15,725 nucleotides of DNA from Bacteroidota bacterium (GTDB lineage: Bacteria > Bacteroidota > Bacteroidia > Bacteroidales > F082): the NCBI GenBank assembly GCA_002686705.1, contig NYYH01000022.1, positions 17,190 through 32,914 of the forward strand, read 5' to 3'. Shown here in pieces: positions 8,153 through 14,777 of the stretch; the stretch's first letter is position 1, and every line of letters starts with the position of its first letter. The notes under the pieces are model-generated. The model saw only the letters and a program-made list of their open reading frames with translations, searched no databases and was not told where the DNA came from. A program made the translations under genes and the position numbers.

Positions 8153-8500
8153 TCAACCTAACCTAAGTCCGTTAGCAACAGCCTTATCAGGAACTGCTAA
8201 CACAACACTCCCATCGTCTTGAATTAATCCTGTAATTAAGAATTCCGATTTAATTGGACCTATTTGCTTTGGTGGAAAGTTAACAACACCGATTATCTGT
8301 TTATTCAATAGTTCCTCCTTTGAATACAGATCTGTAATTTGGGCACTTGATTTTTTAATTCCAATTGATTCACCAAAATCAACAGTTATAATATATGCAT
8401 GTTTTCTGGCTTCAGGAAATTCTTTGACATCGATTACTGTTCCAGAGCAAAGAACAACTTTTTCAAAATCACTCCATGCTATTTCATTAGTAGGCTTCAT
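8153..8500 (-). CDS. csaA: CsaA-type tRNA-binding protein
   Basis: A 115-residue protein consisting of one EMAP-II/Arc1p-like tRNA-binding OB domain. CsaA proteins form homodimers; Bacillus CsaA has been described as a chaperone-like protein with export activity, and structural work on the family supports tRNA binding. The family signature VVNFPPKQIGP (72-82) and SEFLITG (85-91) is intact, as is the N-terminal strand VLCSGTVIDVKEFPEARKHAY. The length is normal for the family and there is no catalytic site. The gene is on the same strand as, and 61 bases downstream of, the two tRNA-Leu genes, so it might be reached by read-through from their promoter. Confidence 0.93.
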   Translation of the reverse strand: MKPTNEIAWSDFEKVVLCSGTVIDVKEFPEARKHAYIITVDFGESIGIKKSSAQITDLYSKEELLNKQIIGVVNFPPKQIGPIKSEFLITGLIQDDGSVVLAVPDKAVANGLRLG

Positions 8501-8540
8501 GTTAGTTAAAGTTAATTTGCTCCAATATCAATGTAAATTA

Positions 8541-8561
8541 CTGATACTCTGATATTATCAG
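8541..8561 (-). terminator. Hairpin directly after the tRNA-Leu(CAG) 3' end
   Basis: The sequence immediately 3' of the discriminator base contains CTGATA repeated twice together with TATCAG. It can fold as a 6-bp stem with a 9-base loop (8541-8546 with 8556-8561), or as a tighter CTGATA-A-TATCAG palindrome (8549-8561). It is followed on the minus strand by TAATTTAC rather than a long T tract. It could be a weak terminator or a processing hairpin of the tRNA transcript. Confidence 0.3.
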
Positions 8562-8674
8562 TACCCAAGAAAAGACTCGAACCTGCCTGTACTGCATTTC
8601 GGCAGGCAGGCTTTCACGACCATAAGGTCACTACACCCTGAATGTAGCGCGTCTACCAATTCCGCCACTTGGGC
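8562..8674 (-). tRNA. tRNA-Leu(CAG) interrupted by a 29-bp palindrome in the T-arm
   Basis: Read on the minus strand: acceptor GCCCAAG pairs with CTTGGGT; D-arm GCG/CGC; anticodon arm CTACA-TTCAGGG-TGTAG with anticodon CAG (leucine, codon CUG); a leucine-type long variable arm with ACC/GGT; T-stem GAAAG/CTTTT; T-loop TTCGAGT; discriminator A. The 3' CCA is not encoded (CTG follows). Between the 5' T-stem strand and the T-loop lie 29 extra bases (8582-8610). With them removed, the gene is a canonical 84-nt tRNA-Leu; with them present it is 113 nt. Whether the RNA is functional cannot be told: it may be a pseudo-tRNA or may tolerate an extra hairpin. The neighbouring tRNA-Leu(GAG) has a normal T-arm. 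Confidence 0.85.
8582..8610. repeat. 29-bp palindromic insertion (REP/RPE-like) inside tRNA-Leu
   Basis: Arms CCTGCCTG (8582-8589) and CAGGCAGG (8603-8610) are a perfect 8-bp inverted repeat around a 13-base centre. The GC-rich arms stand out sharply from the AT-rich surroundings. An internal alternative stem CTGC/GCAG also exists. The boundaries coincide with tRNA positions 53 and 54, allowing for a one-base G ambiguity. I see no second copy in this window. Confidence 0.85.
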
Positions 8675-8740
8675 TCAGAAATGTTGAATGTTAAATGATG
8701 AATTTTAAATTAATTCAAAAATTACAATTAAAAATCCCAT

Positions 8741-8827
8741 TGGTGCCCAGAACAAGAATCGAACTTGCACTCCCTTGCGAGAACATGGCCCTCAACCATG
8801 CGCGTCTACCATTTCCGCCATCTGGGC
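8741..8827 (-). tRNA. tRNA-Leu(GAG)
   Basis: Read on the minus strand: acceptor GCCCAGA/TCTGGGC is fully paired; anticodon arm CATGG-TTGAGGG-CCATG gives anticodon GAG (leucine, codons CUC/CUU); there is a long class II variable arm; T-arm GCAAG-TTCGATT-CTTGT; discriminator A. The 3' CCA is encoded (8741-8743), unlike in the neighbouring tRNA. It lies upstream of tRNA-Leu(CAG) with 66 bases between them, probably in one transcript. Confidence 0.97.
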
Positions 8828-8841
8828 TAAATTTGGAGGTG

Positions 8842-8849
8842 CAAAAATA
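8842..8849 (-). promoter_or_regulatory. Candidate -7 box of the tRNA-Leu operon
   Basis: On the minus strand this is TATTTTTG, an exact TAnnTTTG match ending 14 bases before the 5' end of tRNA-Leu(GAG). That is the right position for a stable-RNA promoter with a short leader. The -33 TTG candidates (for example 8863-8865) are closer than the usual spacing. Confidence 0.5.
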
Positions 8850-9055
8850 ATCAATTTTAAAACAATCTACAGATTAGTTGAAACAATATTAACATGAAAT
8901 AAATTTGATGAATTAAAGGTGATTCTTTAATAATTCAAATTTTAAAAGTTTATCTACAAATCTGTACTTTAAATTAAATTGAACCAAAATATTTTGTACT
9001 TCTACCAATTATCTAACTTGAAATTTATAATTTTAACCCAACTAATTAAAATTTG

Positions 9056-10609
9056 ATGTTTACAGAAAAAGATTTACAACAAATAGTTGGCAAAGGGCTG
9101 ACTCAGGATAATATTGAAACTCAAATTAATAACTTCAAAAGAGGGTTTCCTTACATAGTATTATCTGCTCCTGCTACTCCCAATAACGGACTCAACAGTT
9201 ATAATCATGCAGAAGCTATTACACTTGCAAAGTATTTTGATGATAACTACAAAGATTATGAAATATTAAAATTTGTTCCCGCATCGGGTGCCGCAAGCCG
9301 AATGTTTAAACATCTCTTTGAGTTCAAACAAACCTATAAAAGAACACCTGAGGACATTGAAAAATATAAAAGCGACCAGGGATTTAACTCTGTTTATAAT
9401 TTCTTCAAAAATATAGACAAGTTCGCTTTTTATTATCAGCTTAAAAAACTAATGTCATATGATGGACTTGATCTGGTTGAGTTAATTAATGATTACAATT
9501 TTATCCCAATCCTTGACTATCTTATCACAGATCAGGGAATGAATTATGCCTTCCTGCCTAAAGGATTACTTCTGTTTCATAATTATTCTGACGAACCAAG
9601 ATTATCTGTTGAGGAACACCTAGTTGAATCAGCACATTATTCAACTAATAAAGCCGGGACATCAAGAATGCATCTAACTGTTTCACCAGAGCATCAACAC
9701 AAATTTGAAAATGCAGTTAAAGCCAAAAAAGGAAAATTTGAACAAAAGTACGATGTCGAATTTGATATTAATTTCTCACAGCAAAAACCAAATACAGACA
9801 TAATTGCTGTAACACCTGACAATAAGCCTGCTAGAGATGTTGAAGGTGACTTGCTTTTTAGACCTGGTGGACATGGGGCACTTATTCAGAATTTAAACGA
9901 TCTGGTTGGAGAGATAGTTTTTATTAGAAATATTGACAATATCGTTCCTGATAGATTAAGGGATCAAACCTATCTCTATAAAAAAGTAATTGGCGGTTTG
10001 CTATTTAAATTGCAAGCCAAAACTTTTGAGTTTCTCGATTTACTTGATGGCGGTTATTTAACAGATGAAGAGTTGGAAGATGTTCTTTATTTTGCACAAA
10101 ATGAGTTAAATATTTTTATTCCTGATGCCTATTATGGATTTGATCAGATGGATAAAATTGATTTTTTATTTAACAAGTTAAACAGACCAATTCGGGTTTG
10201 TGGAATGGTTAAGAATGAAGGTGAGCCAGGAGGTGGTCCATTTTGGGTAATTGATAAAGATGATAACCTGTCATTACAAATTGTTGAGTCAACTCAAATG
10301 GACCTGAATAATGAAGCACAAAAAGAAATAATTTCCAAGGCTACTCATTTTAACCCCGTGGATTTAGTATGCGGAGTAAAAAACTATAAAGGAGAGAATT
10401 TTAATCTGAAAGAATATATTGATCCAAATACAGGTTTTATTTCATCGAAATCTCAGGGTGGCAAATCAATAAAAGCTCAAGAACTACCAGGATTATGGAA
10501 CGGTGCTATGGCTGATTGGATTACAATTTTTGTTGAGACACCGATAATAACATTTAACCCCGTTAAAACTATTAATGATTTATTAAGACCACAACATCAA
10601 CCAGAATAG
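9056..10609 (+). CDS. DUF4301 family protein, possibly nucleotidyltransferase-fold
   Basis: A cytosolic protein of 517 residues that I recognise as DUF4301, a Bacteroidota family without an assigned function. The ATG at 9056 is used rather than the TTG at 9053. Motifs that recall sugar-nucleotide pyrophosphorylases (GT-A fold) are VPASGAASRMFK (about 74-85), like the N-terminal GGxGTRM loop; RPGGHGALIQNLNDL (269-283), like PxGHGxL of the UDPGP family; FIRNIDNIVPD (289-299), like the metal-binding NVDN segment; and CGMVKNEGEPGGGPFWV (382-398), where that family has a substrate-loop and VGV-type region. The similarity is by eye and the function is inferred. The gene stands alone, converging with the esterase gene. 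The preceding 228 bases (8828-9055) hold only the divergent tRNA promoter and AT-rich DNA. Confidence 0.82.
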   Translation: MFTEKDLQQIVGKGLTQDNIETQINNFKRGFPYIVLSAPATPNNGLNSYNHAEAITLAKYFDDNYKDYEILKFVPASGAASRMFKHLFEFKQTYKRTPEDIEKYKSDQGFNSVYNFFKNIDKFAFYYQLKKLMSYDGLDLVELINDYNFIPILDYLITDQGMNYAFLPKGLLLFHNYSDEPRLSVEEHLVESAHYSTNKAGTSRMHLTVSPEHQHKFENAVKAKKGKFEQKYDVEFDINFSQQKPNTDIIAVTPDNKPARDVEGDLLFRPGGHGALIQNLNDLVGEIVFIRNIDNIVPDRLRDQTYLYKKVIGGLLFKLQAKTFEFLDLLDGGYLTDEELEDVLYFAQNELNIFIPDAYYGFDQMDKIDFLFNKLNRPIRVCGMVKNEGEPGGGPFWVIDKDDNLSLQIVESTQMDLNNEAQKEIISKATHFNPVDLVCGVKNYKGENFNLKEYIDPNTGFISSKSQGGKSIKAQELPGLWNGAMADWITIFVETPIITFNPVKTINDLLRPQHQPE

Positions 10610-10681
10610 CAATTAAAATTAAGATCAGTAGTACTTATTTTTGAGATTAATTGATAACAAGTTGTCGGATAACCAATTTCA

Positions 10682-11815
10682 TTACTTTGTTTTCAATATC
10701 TTATAGAATCGCCCCTCAATATTTAGAAAATAAATATTTGGTACTAGTTGTGATAAATCAATCTGCTGATTATTTGATCTAATCACTCCACGAATAACTA
10801 TATGTCCCAATGAGGAAATTATTTCATAATCCATTTGATTTGAAAAATTTAGCTCAATAGTTATATAGGAATTAGTTGGATTAGGATAAATAACTATTTG
10901 AAGATTGTCTTCAACCAATTGTTCAGTGCCTGTAATGTTAGTAAGATTATATCTTGAAAAGAATTTCCATACTTCTTCTGAAGCATTGATATCATTATTT
11001 GTTCCGCTACCTCCAAAAGTATTACCTGGCCAAGTATGTCCACCTCCTATTACCTTATAATGCTCAACTGTTACATTGTTATCACCTCCTTCATAAACAT
11101 AATGCTCAACTGTACTTCCGTCATTTGGATCTAAATCAGGTAAACTTGTAATTGTAGGTGTAATATTACAATTATCAACCCCAACCCAATATTGTAGAAC
11201 ATTGTCTATCGACTCCGACCATGCTGCGCCAGTGTAAGGTACTACACCATCATCAGTGCCATGAATTTGCAAAATTGGCATAGTGTGCATTGGAGTACAA
11301 TTATCATAGGTTTCGGGAGTCATTGATCCCGTAACTGACCCAATAGCAGCAATTCTTTCACTCAATTGACATGACAATAAAAAACTCATAAATCCCCCAT
11401 TTGACATTCCTGTGGCATAAACTCTTGTTGAATCTATATTATAATTGACTGCTAATGTGTCAAGTAAAGCATCTGTAAAACCAACATCATCAGTGGTGCT
11501 TCCTATAGTCCATCCTCCTACATTCCAATGAGTAGTTCCGTTAAATAATGTTCCTTGTGGATGAGCTATAATAAATCCTGCAGTATCAGAAATTGGGCGA
11601 AAATCTCCATACCACATTTGCTCATTGGCAGTACTTCCATATCCATGAAAATTTAAAACCATAGGTACCGGAGAATCCCCCGTGTAACTTGCTGGTATAT
11701 AAAGAACATACTCTCGTTGTATACCGTCATGAGTGATTGTGTCTGTAATAGTTTGCTGAGAATAAACTGCAAATTGTAACCCAATTATGCCAAATATAAG
11801 TGATATGATTTTCAT
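10682..11815 (-). CDS. Secreted PHB-depolymerase-type esterase with T9SS sorting domain
   Basis: A 377-residue secreted alpha/beta-hydrolase of the LpqC / poly(3-hydroxybutyrate) depolymerase group, which also includes feruloyl and acetylxylan esterases. A signal peptide (1-20, ending YSQ) is followed by the oxyanion segment LNFHGYG (54-60), the nucleophile elbow GMSNG (136-140, Ser138), an acid in HGTDDGVVP (Asp188 or Asp189) and the catalytic histidine in GGGHTWPG (His260). After a short linker, residues about 300-377 form a type A T9SS C-terminal sorting domain: IVIYPNPTNSYITI, then LGHIVIRG, and LVPNIYFLNI near the end. The protein should therefore cross the outer membrane by the type IX system and be released or attached to the surface. 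The substrate, polyester or a plant-wall ester, cannot be decided from the sequence. Confidence 0.92.
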   Translation of the reverse strand: MKIISLIFGIIGLQFAVYSQQTITDTITHDGIQREYVLYIPASYTGDSPVPMVLNFHGYGSTANEQMWYGDFRPISDTAGFIIAHPQGTLFNGTTHWNVGGWTIGSTTDDVGFTDALLDTLAVNYNIDSTRVYATGMSNGGFMSFLLSCQLSERIAAIGSVTGSMTPETYDNCTPMHTMPILQIHGTDDGVVPYTGAAWSESIDNVLQYWVGVDNCNITPTITSLPDLDPNDGSTVEHYVYEGGDNNVTVEHYKVIGGGHTWPGNTFGGSGTNNDINASEEVWKFFSRYNLTNITGTEQLVEDNLQIVIYPNPTNSYITIELNFSNQMDYEIISSLGHIVIRGVIRSNNQQIDLSQLVPNIYFLNIEGRFYKILKTK

Positions 11816-11894
11816 TTGTATAGATGTATTTGAGCAATATTATAACTTGATAAAAGTATAAATTAATAAGGTATAAAATTTACTTTTAAATAAT

Positions 11895-11923
11895 TTTGAC
11901 AGTTTGTAAAATTCATACATTTA
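11895..11923 (+). promoter_or_regulatory. Candidate promoter of trmH
   Basis: TTTG at 11895-11898 is followed after 17 bases by TACATTTA (11916-11923), one base off the TAnnTTTG -7 box. The spacing is within the range known for Bacteroidota promoters. The predicted transcript would begin about ten bases before the ATG at 11939. Confidence 0.4.
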
Positions 11924-11938
11924 CGGATATCTTTTATA

Positions 11939-12634
11939 ATGATTGCTATGGATTACGATTTGCCAACAAAAATTAAACTCCTTGATCACCTGATGACTTT
12001 TGTTTCTGAAGAAAGAAAAGAGCGATTTAATGAAATCATAAAATACCGAACCAGACATTTTACAGTTGTTCTTGAAGATATTTACCAACCTCATAATGCA
12101 AGTGCCATCCTTCGCACTTGTGATTTAACTGGTATTCAAGATGTCCATATTATCGAAAACAACAATCACTACGAGGTGAATCCGGAGGTGGCCCTTGGCT
12201 CTTCAAAGTGGTTAAACTTATTCAAACATAATACCGCAGATAACAATACCATAGGGGCAATTAATGCATTAAAAGATAAAGGTTATACTGTTGTTGCTAC
12301 AACACCCCACAAAAAAGATTGGAATTTGGATAGCTTACCATTAGACAAAAAAATTGCTTTTATGTTTGGTACGGAGCTCCTGGGTCTTTCTGATATAGCC
12401 ATCAACTCTGCTGATGAACACCTTCGTATTCCTATGTTCGGGTTTACTGAAAGTTATAATATTTCGGTTTCAGCAGCGCTTGTTTTATTCACAGTAACAC
12501 AAAGATTAAGAGCAAGCAATATTGACTGGAGACTGAGTAATAATGAGATAACAGACATACTTCTTGATTGGACCCGCAGATCAATAAACAAACATGAATT
12601 AGTAGAGCAACATTTTTTGAATAATATACTCTAG
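11939..12634 (+). CDS. trmH: tRNA (guanosine-18-2'-O)-methyltransferase TrmH
   Basis: A SPOUT-class methyltransferase that uses S-adenosylmethionine to methylate the ribose of G18 in the D-loop of tRNAs. At 231 residues it has the length of E. coli TrmH (229). All three SPOUT motifs are visible: motif 1 IYQPHNASAILRTCDLTG (with the catalytic Arg of the N-x-x-A-I-x-R-T pattern), motif 2 MFGTELLGLSD, and motif 3 IPMFGFTESYNISVSAAL with the trefoil-knot sequence. Met4 (11948) is an equally possible start, giving MDYDLPTK. The next gene on the same strand, for ribosomal protein THX, starts about 60 bases later, a translation-related pairing. Other SpoU-family enzymes share these motifs, so the exact target base is inferred from length and overall similarity. 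Confidence 0.9.
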   Translation: MIAMDYDLPTKIKLLDHLMTFVSEERKERFNEIIKYRTRHFTVVLEDIYQPHNASAILRTCDLTGIQDVHIIENNNHYEVNPEVALGSSKWLNLFKHNTADNNTIGAINALKDKGYTVVATTPHKKDWNLDSLPLDKKIAFMFGTELLGLSDIAINSADEHLRIPMFGFTESYNISVSAALVLFTVTQRLRASNIDWRLSNNEITDILLDWTRRSINKHELVEQHFLNNIL

Positions 12635-12696
12635 AGCTTGTTCCGTAATTGATTTTTCATAATTTTACCGCATATTTTAACAATAAACTTTTAAAC

Positions 12697-13164
12697 ATGG
12701 GAAAAGGTGATAAAAAAACGAAAAGAGGAAAGATTATAATAGGATCGTATGGTAATAAACGACGTAAAAAGAGGACACCTTTGTACGTTCCACCCGTCAA
12801 AAGGAAGCCAGCTAAAAAAGCAGAACCTGTTGTTGAAGAAGTAGTTGTTGAAGTTGAAGAAGTAATTGAAGTACCAAAAGAAAAAGCTACACCAAAAACT
12901 GAAACAAAGAAAGCACCAGTCAAAAAAGCTGCTGCGAAGAAACCTGCTGCTGCTAAAAAAGTAACAGCAACTAAGAAAACCACTGCAACAAAGAAAACCA
13001 CCGCGACAAAGAAAACAACGGTAGCAAAAAAAGCTGTTACTACAAAAGAAAAAGCACCTACAAAACCAAAAACAACAAAAAAGGCTCCAGCAACAAAAAA
13101 GACGACAACAGCTAAAAAAGCTACATCAAAAAAAACTGACACATCAGATAAAGCTGAAAAATAG
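12697..13164 (+). CDS. Ribosomal protein THX with long Lys/Ala-rich histone-H1-like tail
   Basis: The N-terminus MGKGDKKTKRGKIIIGSYG, followed by NKRRKKR, matches the small 30S protein THX (bTHX), which is usually only about 25-40 residues long and sits at the head of the 30S subunit. Here it continues through a proline-rich link (TPLYVPPVKRKPAKKA) and an acidic stretch (EPVVEEVVVEVEEVIEV, 43-59). The last part is a tail of about 95 residues built from Lys-Lys, Ala and Thr with AAAKKPAAAKK-like motifs, as in bacterial histone-H1-like proteins. The total is 155 residues. The frame can be opened upstream to 12649, but the ATG at 12697 gives the exact THX N-terminus. The tail may bind RNA or DNA; that is inference. 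The antisense strand is also open because of the codon composition. Confidence 0.82.
   Translation: MGKGDKKTKRGKIIIGSYGNKRRKKRTPLYVPPVKRKPAKKAEPVVEEVVVEVEEVIEVPKEKATPKTETKKAPVKKAAAKKPAAAKKVTATKKTTATKKTTATKKTTVAKKAVTTKEKAPTKPKTTKKAPATKKTTTAKKATSKKTDTSDKAEK
12967..13020 (+). repeat. Three 18-bp tandem repeats in the THX tail
   Basis: Three in-frame imperfect copies encode Ala-Thr-Lys-Lys-Thr-Thr (residues 91-108). The copies differ mainly at third codon positions (for example gca/gcg and acc/aca), so the repeat is kept at protein level. Related KK-spaced units continue on both sides. Confidence 0.85.
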
Positions 13165-13220
13165 CAAGTAAGATATTCCTTGCAGGCATTATCTTAATAA
13201 CTTTAATATCATTTTCTTAT

Positions 13221-13236
13221 TTACAATTAGTTGTAA
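13221..13236 (+). terminator. Weak terminator-like hairpin after the THX gene
   Basis: TTACAA and TTGTAA form a perfect 6-bp stem with a four-base loop, followed by TAATTTTAT. It is purely AT-rich apart from one G-C pair, so it is only a candidate. The rest of the 197-base gap (13165-13361) shows no gene that I can support. Confidence 0.25.
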
Positions 13237-13361
13237 TAATTTTATAACTTATGGCTTGTAGTATTTTGAATTTCATTAAAGTAAAAGGAATAACACTCGA
13301 CTATCTGCATCTTGAAAGTATATGAACTATAATACATACTACGGTTATTTGACTTGTCTCC

Positions 13362-14015
13362 ATGCAAAAATTTAATAACAAAAAGATAATAATATGGGAT
13401 TGGAATGGCACATTGCTAAATGATGCCAATTTTTGTGTAATGTGCATGAACAAGGTATTGAGCAAACGTCAATTGCAGAGAATAGATGTTGAACAATACC
13501 GCAACCTCTTTACTTTTCCTGTAAAAGATTATTATGAAGCTATAGGGTTTAATTTCGACCTTGAAGACTTTGAAGTACCAGCTATGGAGTTTATTGATCT
13601 TTATTATCCTAATTTAGATATGGCGAGTCTGCATGCAGAAGCAAAAGATGTTCTATTATTTTTTAGCAAACTGGGCTTCAGGCAACTAGTTCTCTCAGCA
13701 ATGGAACATAGCAACCTAGTCAAATCACTAACCGATAAAGGAATAATTAGTTTTTTCGATGATATTTCAGGGATTAATGACCACTATGCAGTTAGTAAGC
13801 TTGAGATGGGGAAAAATATGATAACAAAGTTAGGTGTTCCTAGAAGTGAAATATTAATAATTGGTGATACTATTCACGATTTTGAAGTAGCATTGGGGCT
13901 CGGTGTAGACTGCATTTTGGTTACCAACGGACATCAATCGCGAGAGCGATTATTAAAAACGACACCAAACGTACTATCACAGTTGAAGGATGTAACAAAT
14001 CTTTTTCAAAGCTGA
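13362..14015 (+). CDS. HAD-superfamily hydrolase, phosphoglycolate-phosphatase-like
   Basis: A cytosolic phosphatase-type protein of 217 residues with a C1 helical cap between motif I and motif II. Motif I is IIIWDWNGTLLND (9-21): the nucleophile Asp13 is present, but the second acidic residue, normally Asp, is Asn15. Motif II is LVLSAM (109-114, Ser112), motif III is a lysine in SKLEMGK (Lys147 or Lys151), and motif IV is ILIIGDTIHDFEVA (164-177, Asp169 and Asp173). DWNGTL variants exist in other HAD proteins, so it need not be inactive. The substrate is unknown; phosphoglycolate or another small phosphate ester is the usual guess. It ends five bases before the stop of the convergent YwqK-type gene. 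Confidence 0.88.
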   Translation: MQKFNNKKIIIWDWNGTLLNDANFCVMCMNKVLSKRQLQRIDVEQYRNLFTFPVKDYYEAIGFNFDLEDFEVPAMEFIDLYYPNLDMASLHAEAKDVLLFFSKLGFRQLVLSAMEHSNLVKSLTDKGIISFFDDISGINDHYAVSKLEMGKNMITKLGVPRSEILIIGDTIHDFEVALGLGVDCILVTNGHQSRERLLKTTPNVLSQLKDVTNLFQS

Positions 14016-14020
14016 AACAA

Positions 14021-14719
14021 TTATTTTATTTCTTTTACTTCTTCCTGTTTCCTGAATTCATCTTTATCAACCTGTTTCCCATTTTCGTCGTAGTATTTCC
14101 AATCTCCAACTTGTTTGCCGTTTTTATAACTACCTGTTATTTGCACTTCTCCATCAGGATGGTAGTGAGTAAATTTCCCATCAGGCATACCATTAACATA
14201 ATAACTCTCAGTCATCAGGTTGCCATCTGGAAAGTACTTAAGTAATTTTCCATTTTTTTTGCCATCTTTAAAGAAAACTATTTCAGCTGGTTTTCCTGTA
14301 TCGGAATAATACGTGATACTTTCACCATGAAGGATTCCGTTAACATAAGTTTCTACTGAAATAAGTGGGTTAGATTTTTCATTTAAATAATATCTCCAGA
14401 TGCTATCCTTTTGCTGCTTAACATATTTACCTTCAGCTAACAACTTACCATTCTTGTAGTATGATATATTATGAGCAATGGTTCCATTCTCAGAAAAAAC
14501 ACTGATAGTTTTAATACTGCCATTTTTATAATAGTAAGTAAATTTACCGAAGGGTTTATCATTGTTAAACTGGCCCTCGTACTTAATTTTATTATTATCA
14601 AAATATTTAACCCAACTACCTGTTTTTTGACCAGTACTATTAACCTGATTCACAAGCTGGGCATTTAAAGTGAAACATTGAGTTAATAAAATTATCAGTG
14701 TAATCTTAATTATCTTCAT
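14021..14719 (-). CDS. Secreted MORN-repeat / YwqK-type protein
   Basis: A 232-residue exported protein. A signal peptide (about 1-20, LIILLTQCFTLNAQ) is followed by about eight degenerate repeats of 20-24 residues of the form NGxxxGxWxYYxxxGxLxxExxY: for example TGSWVKYFDNNKIKYEGQF, FGKFTYYYKNGSIK, KNGKLLKYFPDGNLMTESYY and VGDWKYYDENGKQ. The C-terminus is charged (KDEFRKQEEVKEIK). Such proteins are often annotated as YwqK-family antitoxins, but no toxin gene is next to this one, and signal-peptide-bearing versions are common in Bacteroidota. LTQC is not a good lipobox (Gln before Cys). It probably acts in the periplasm or at the outer membrane, with unknown partner. It is divergent from recR. 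Confidence 0.88.
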   Translation of the reverse strand: MKIIKITLIILLTQCFTLNAQLVNQVNSTGQKTGSWVKYFDNNKIKYEGQFNNDKPFGKFTYYYKNGSIKTISVFSENGTIAHNISYYKNGKLLAEGKYVKQQKDSIWRYYLNEKSNPLISVETYVNGILHGESITYYSDTGKPAEIVFFKDGKKNGKLLKYFPDGNLMTESYYVNGMPDGKFTHYHPDGEVQITGSYKNGKQVGDWKYYDENGKQVDKDEFRKQEEVKEIK

Positions 14720-14777
14720 CTATTCAATATTTTTAGCAATTTTTCCGACAATAAAATTATTTATTTTATTAACATGC

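Noticed and set aside
8582..8610. Reading the 29 extra bases as part of a long variable arm of the tRNA
   Set aside because: The normal leucine variable arm (ACC/GGT stem) and the 5' T-stem strand GAAAG, complementary to CTTTT, both lie before the insertion. The extra bases therefore fall inside the T-arm.
12657..13142. Long open frame on the minus strand opposite the THX gene (161 codons, Val/Phe/Ala-rich)
   Set aside because: It is the reverse complement of lysine/alanine/threonine-rich codons (AAA and GCT read as TTT and AGC), giving a low-complexity hydrophobic product. The plus-strand frame has the THX signature and protein-level repeats.
13252..13326. 24-codon open frame MACSILNFIK... 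between the THX and HAD genes
   Set aside because: Very short, no conserved features and no promoter at a suitable place; not supportable as a gene.
14021..14719. YwqK-type repeat protein as the antitoxin half of a toxin-antitoxin pair
   Set aside because: It has a signal peptide and no partner toxin; the adjacent genes are a HAD hydrolase and recR.
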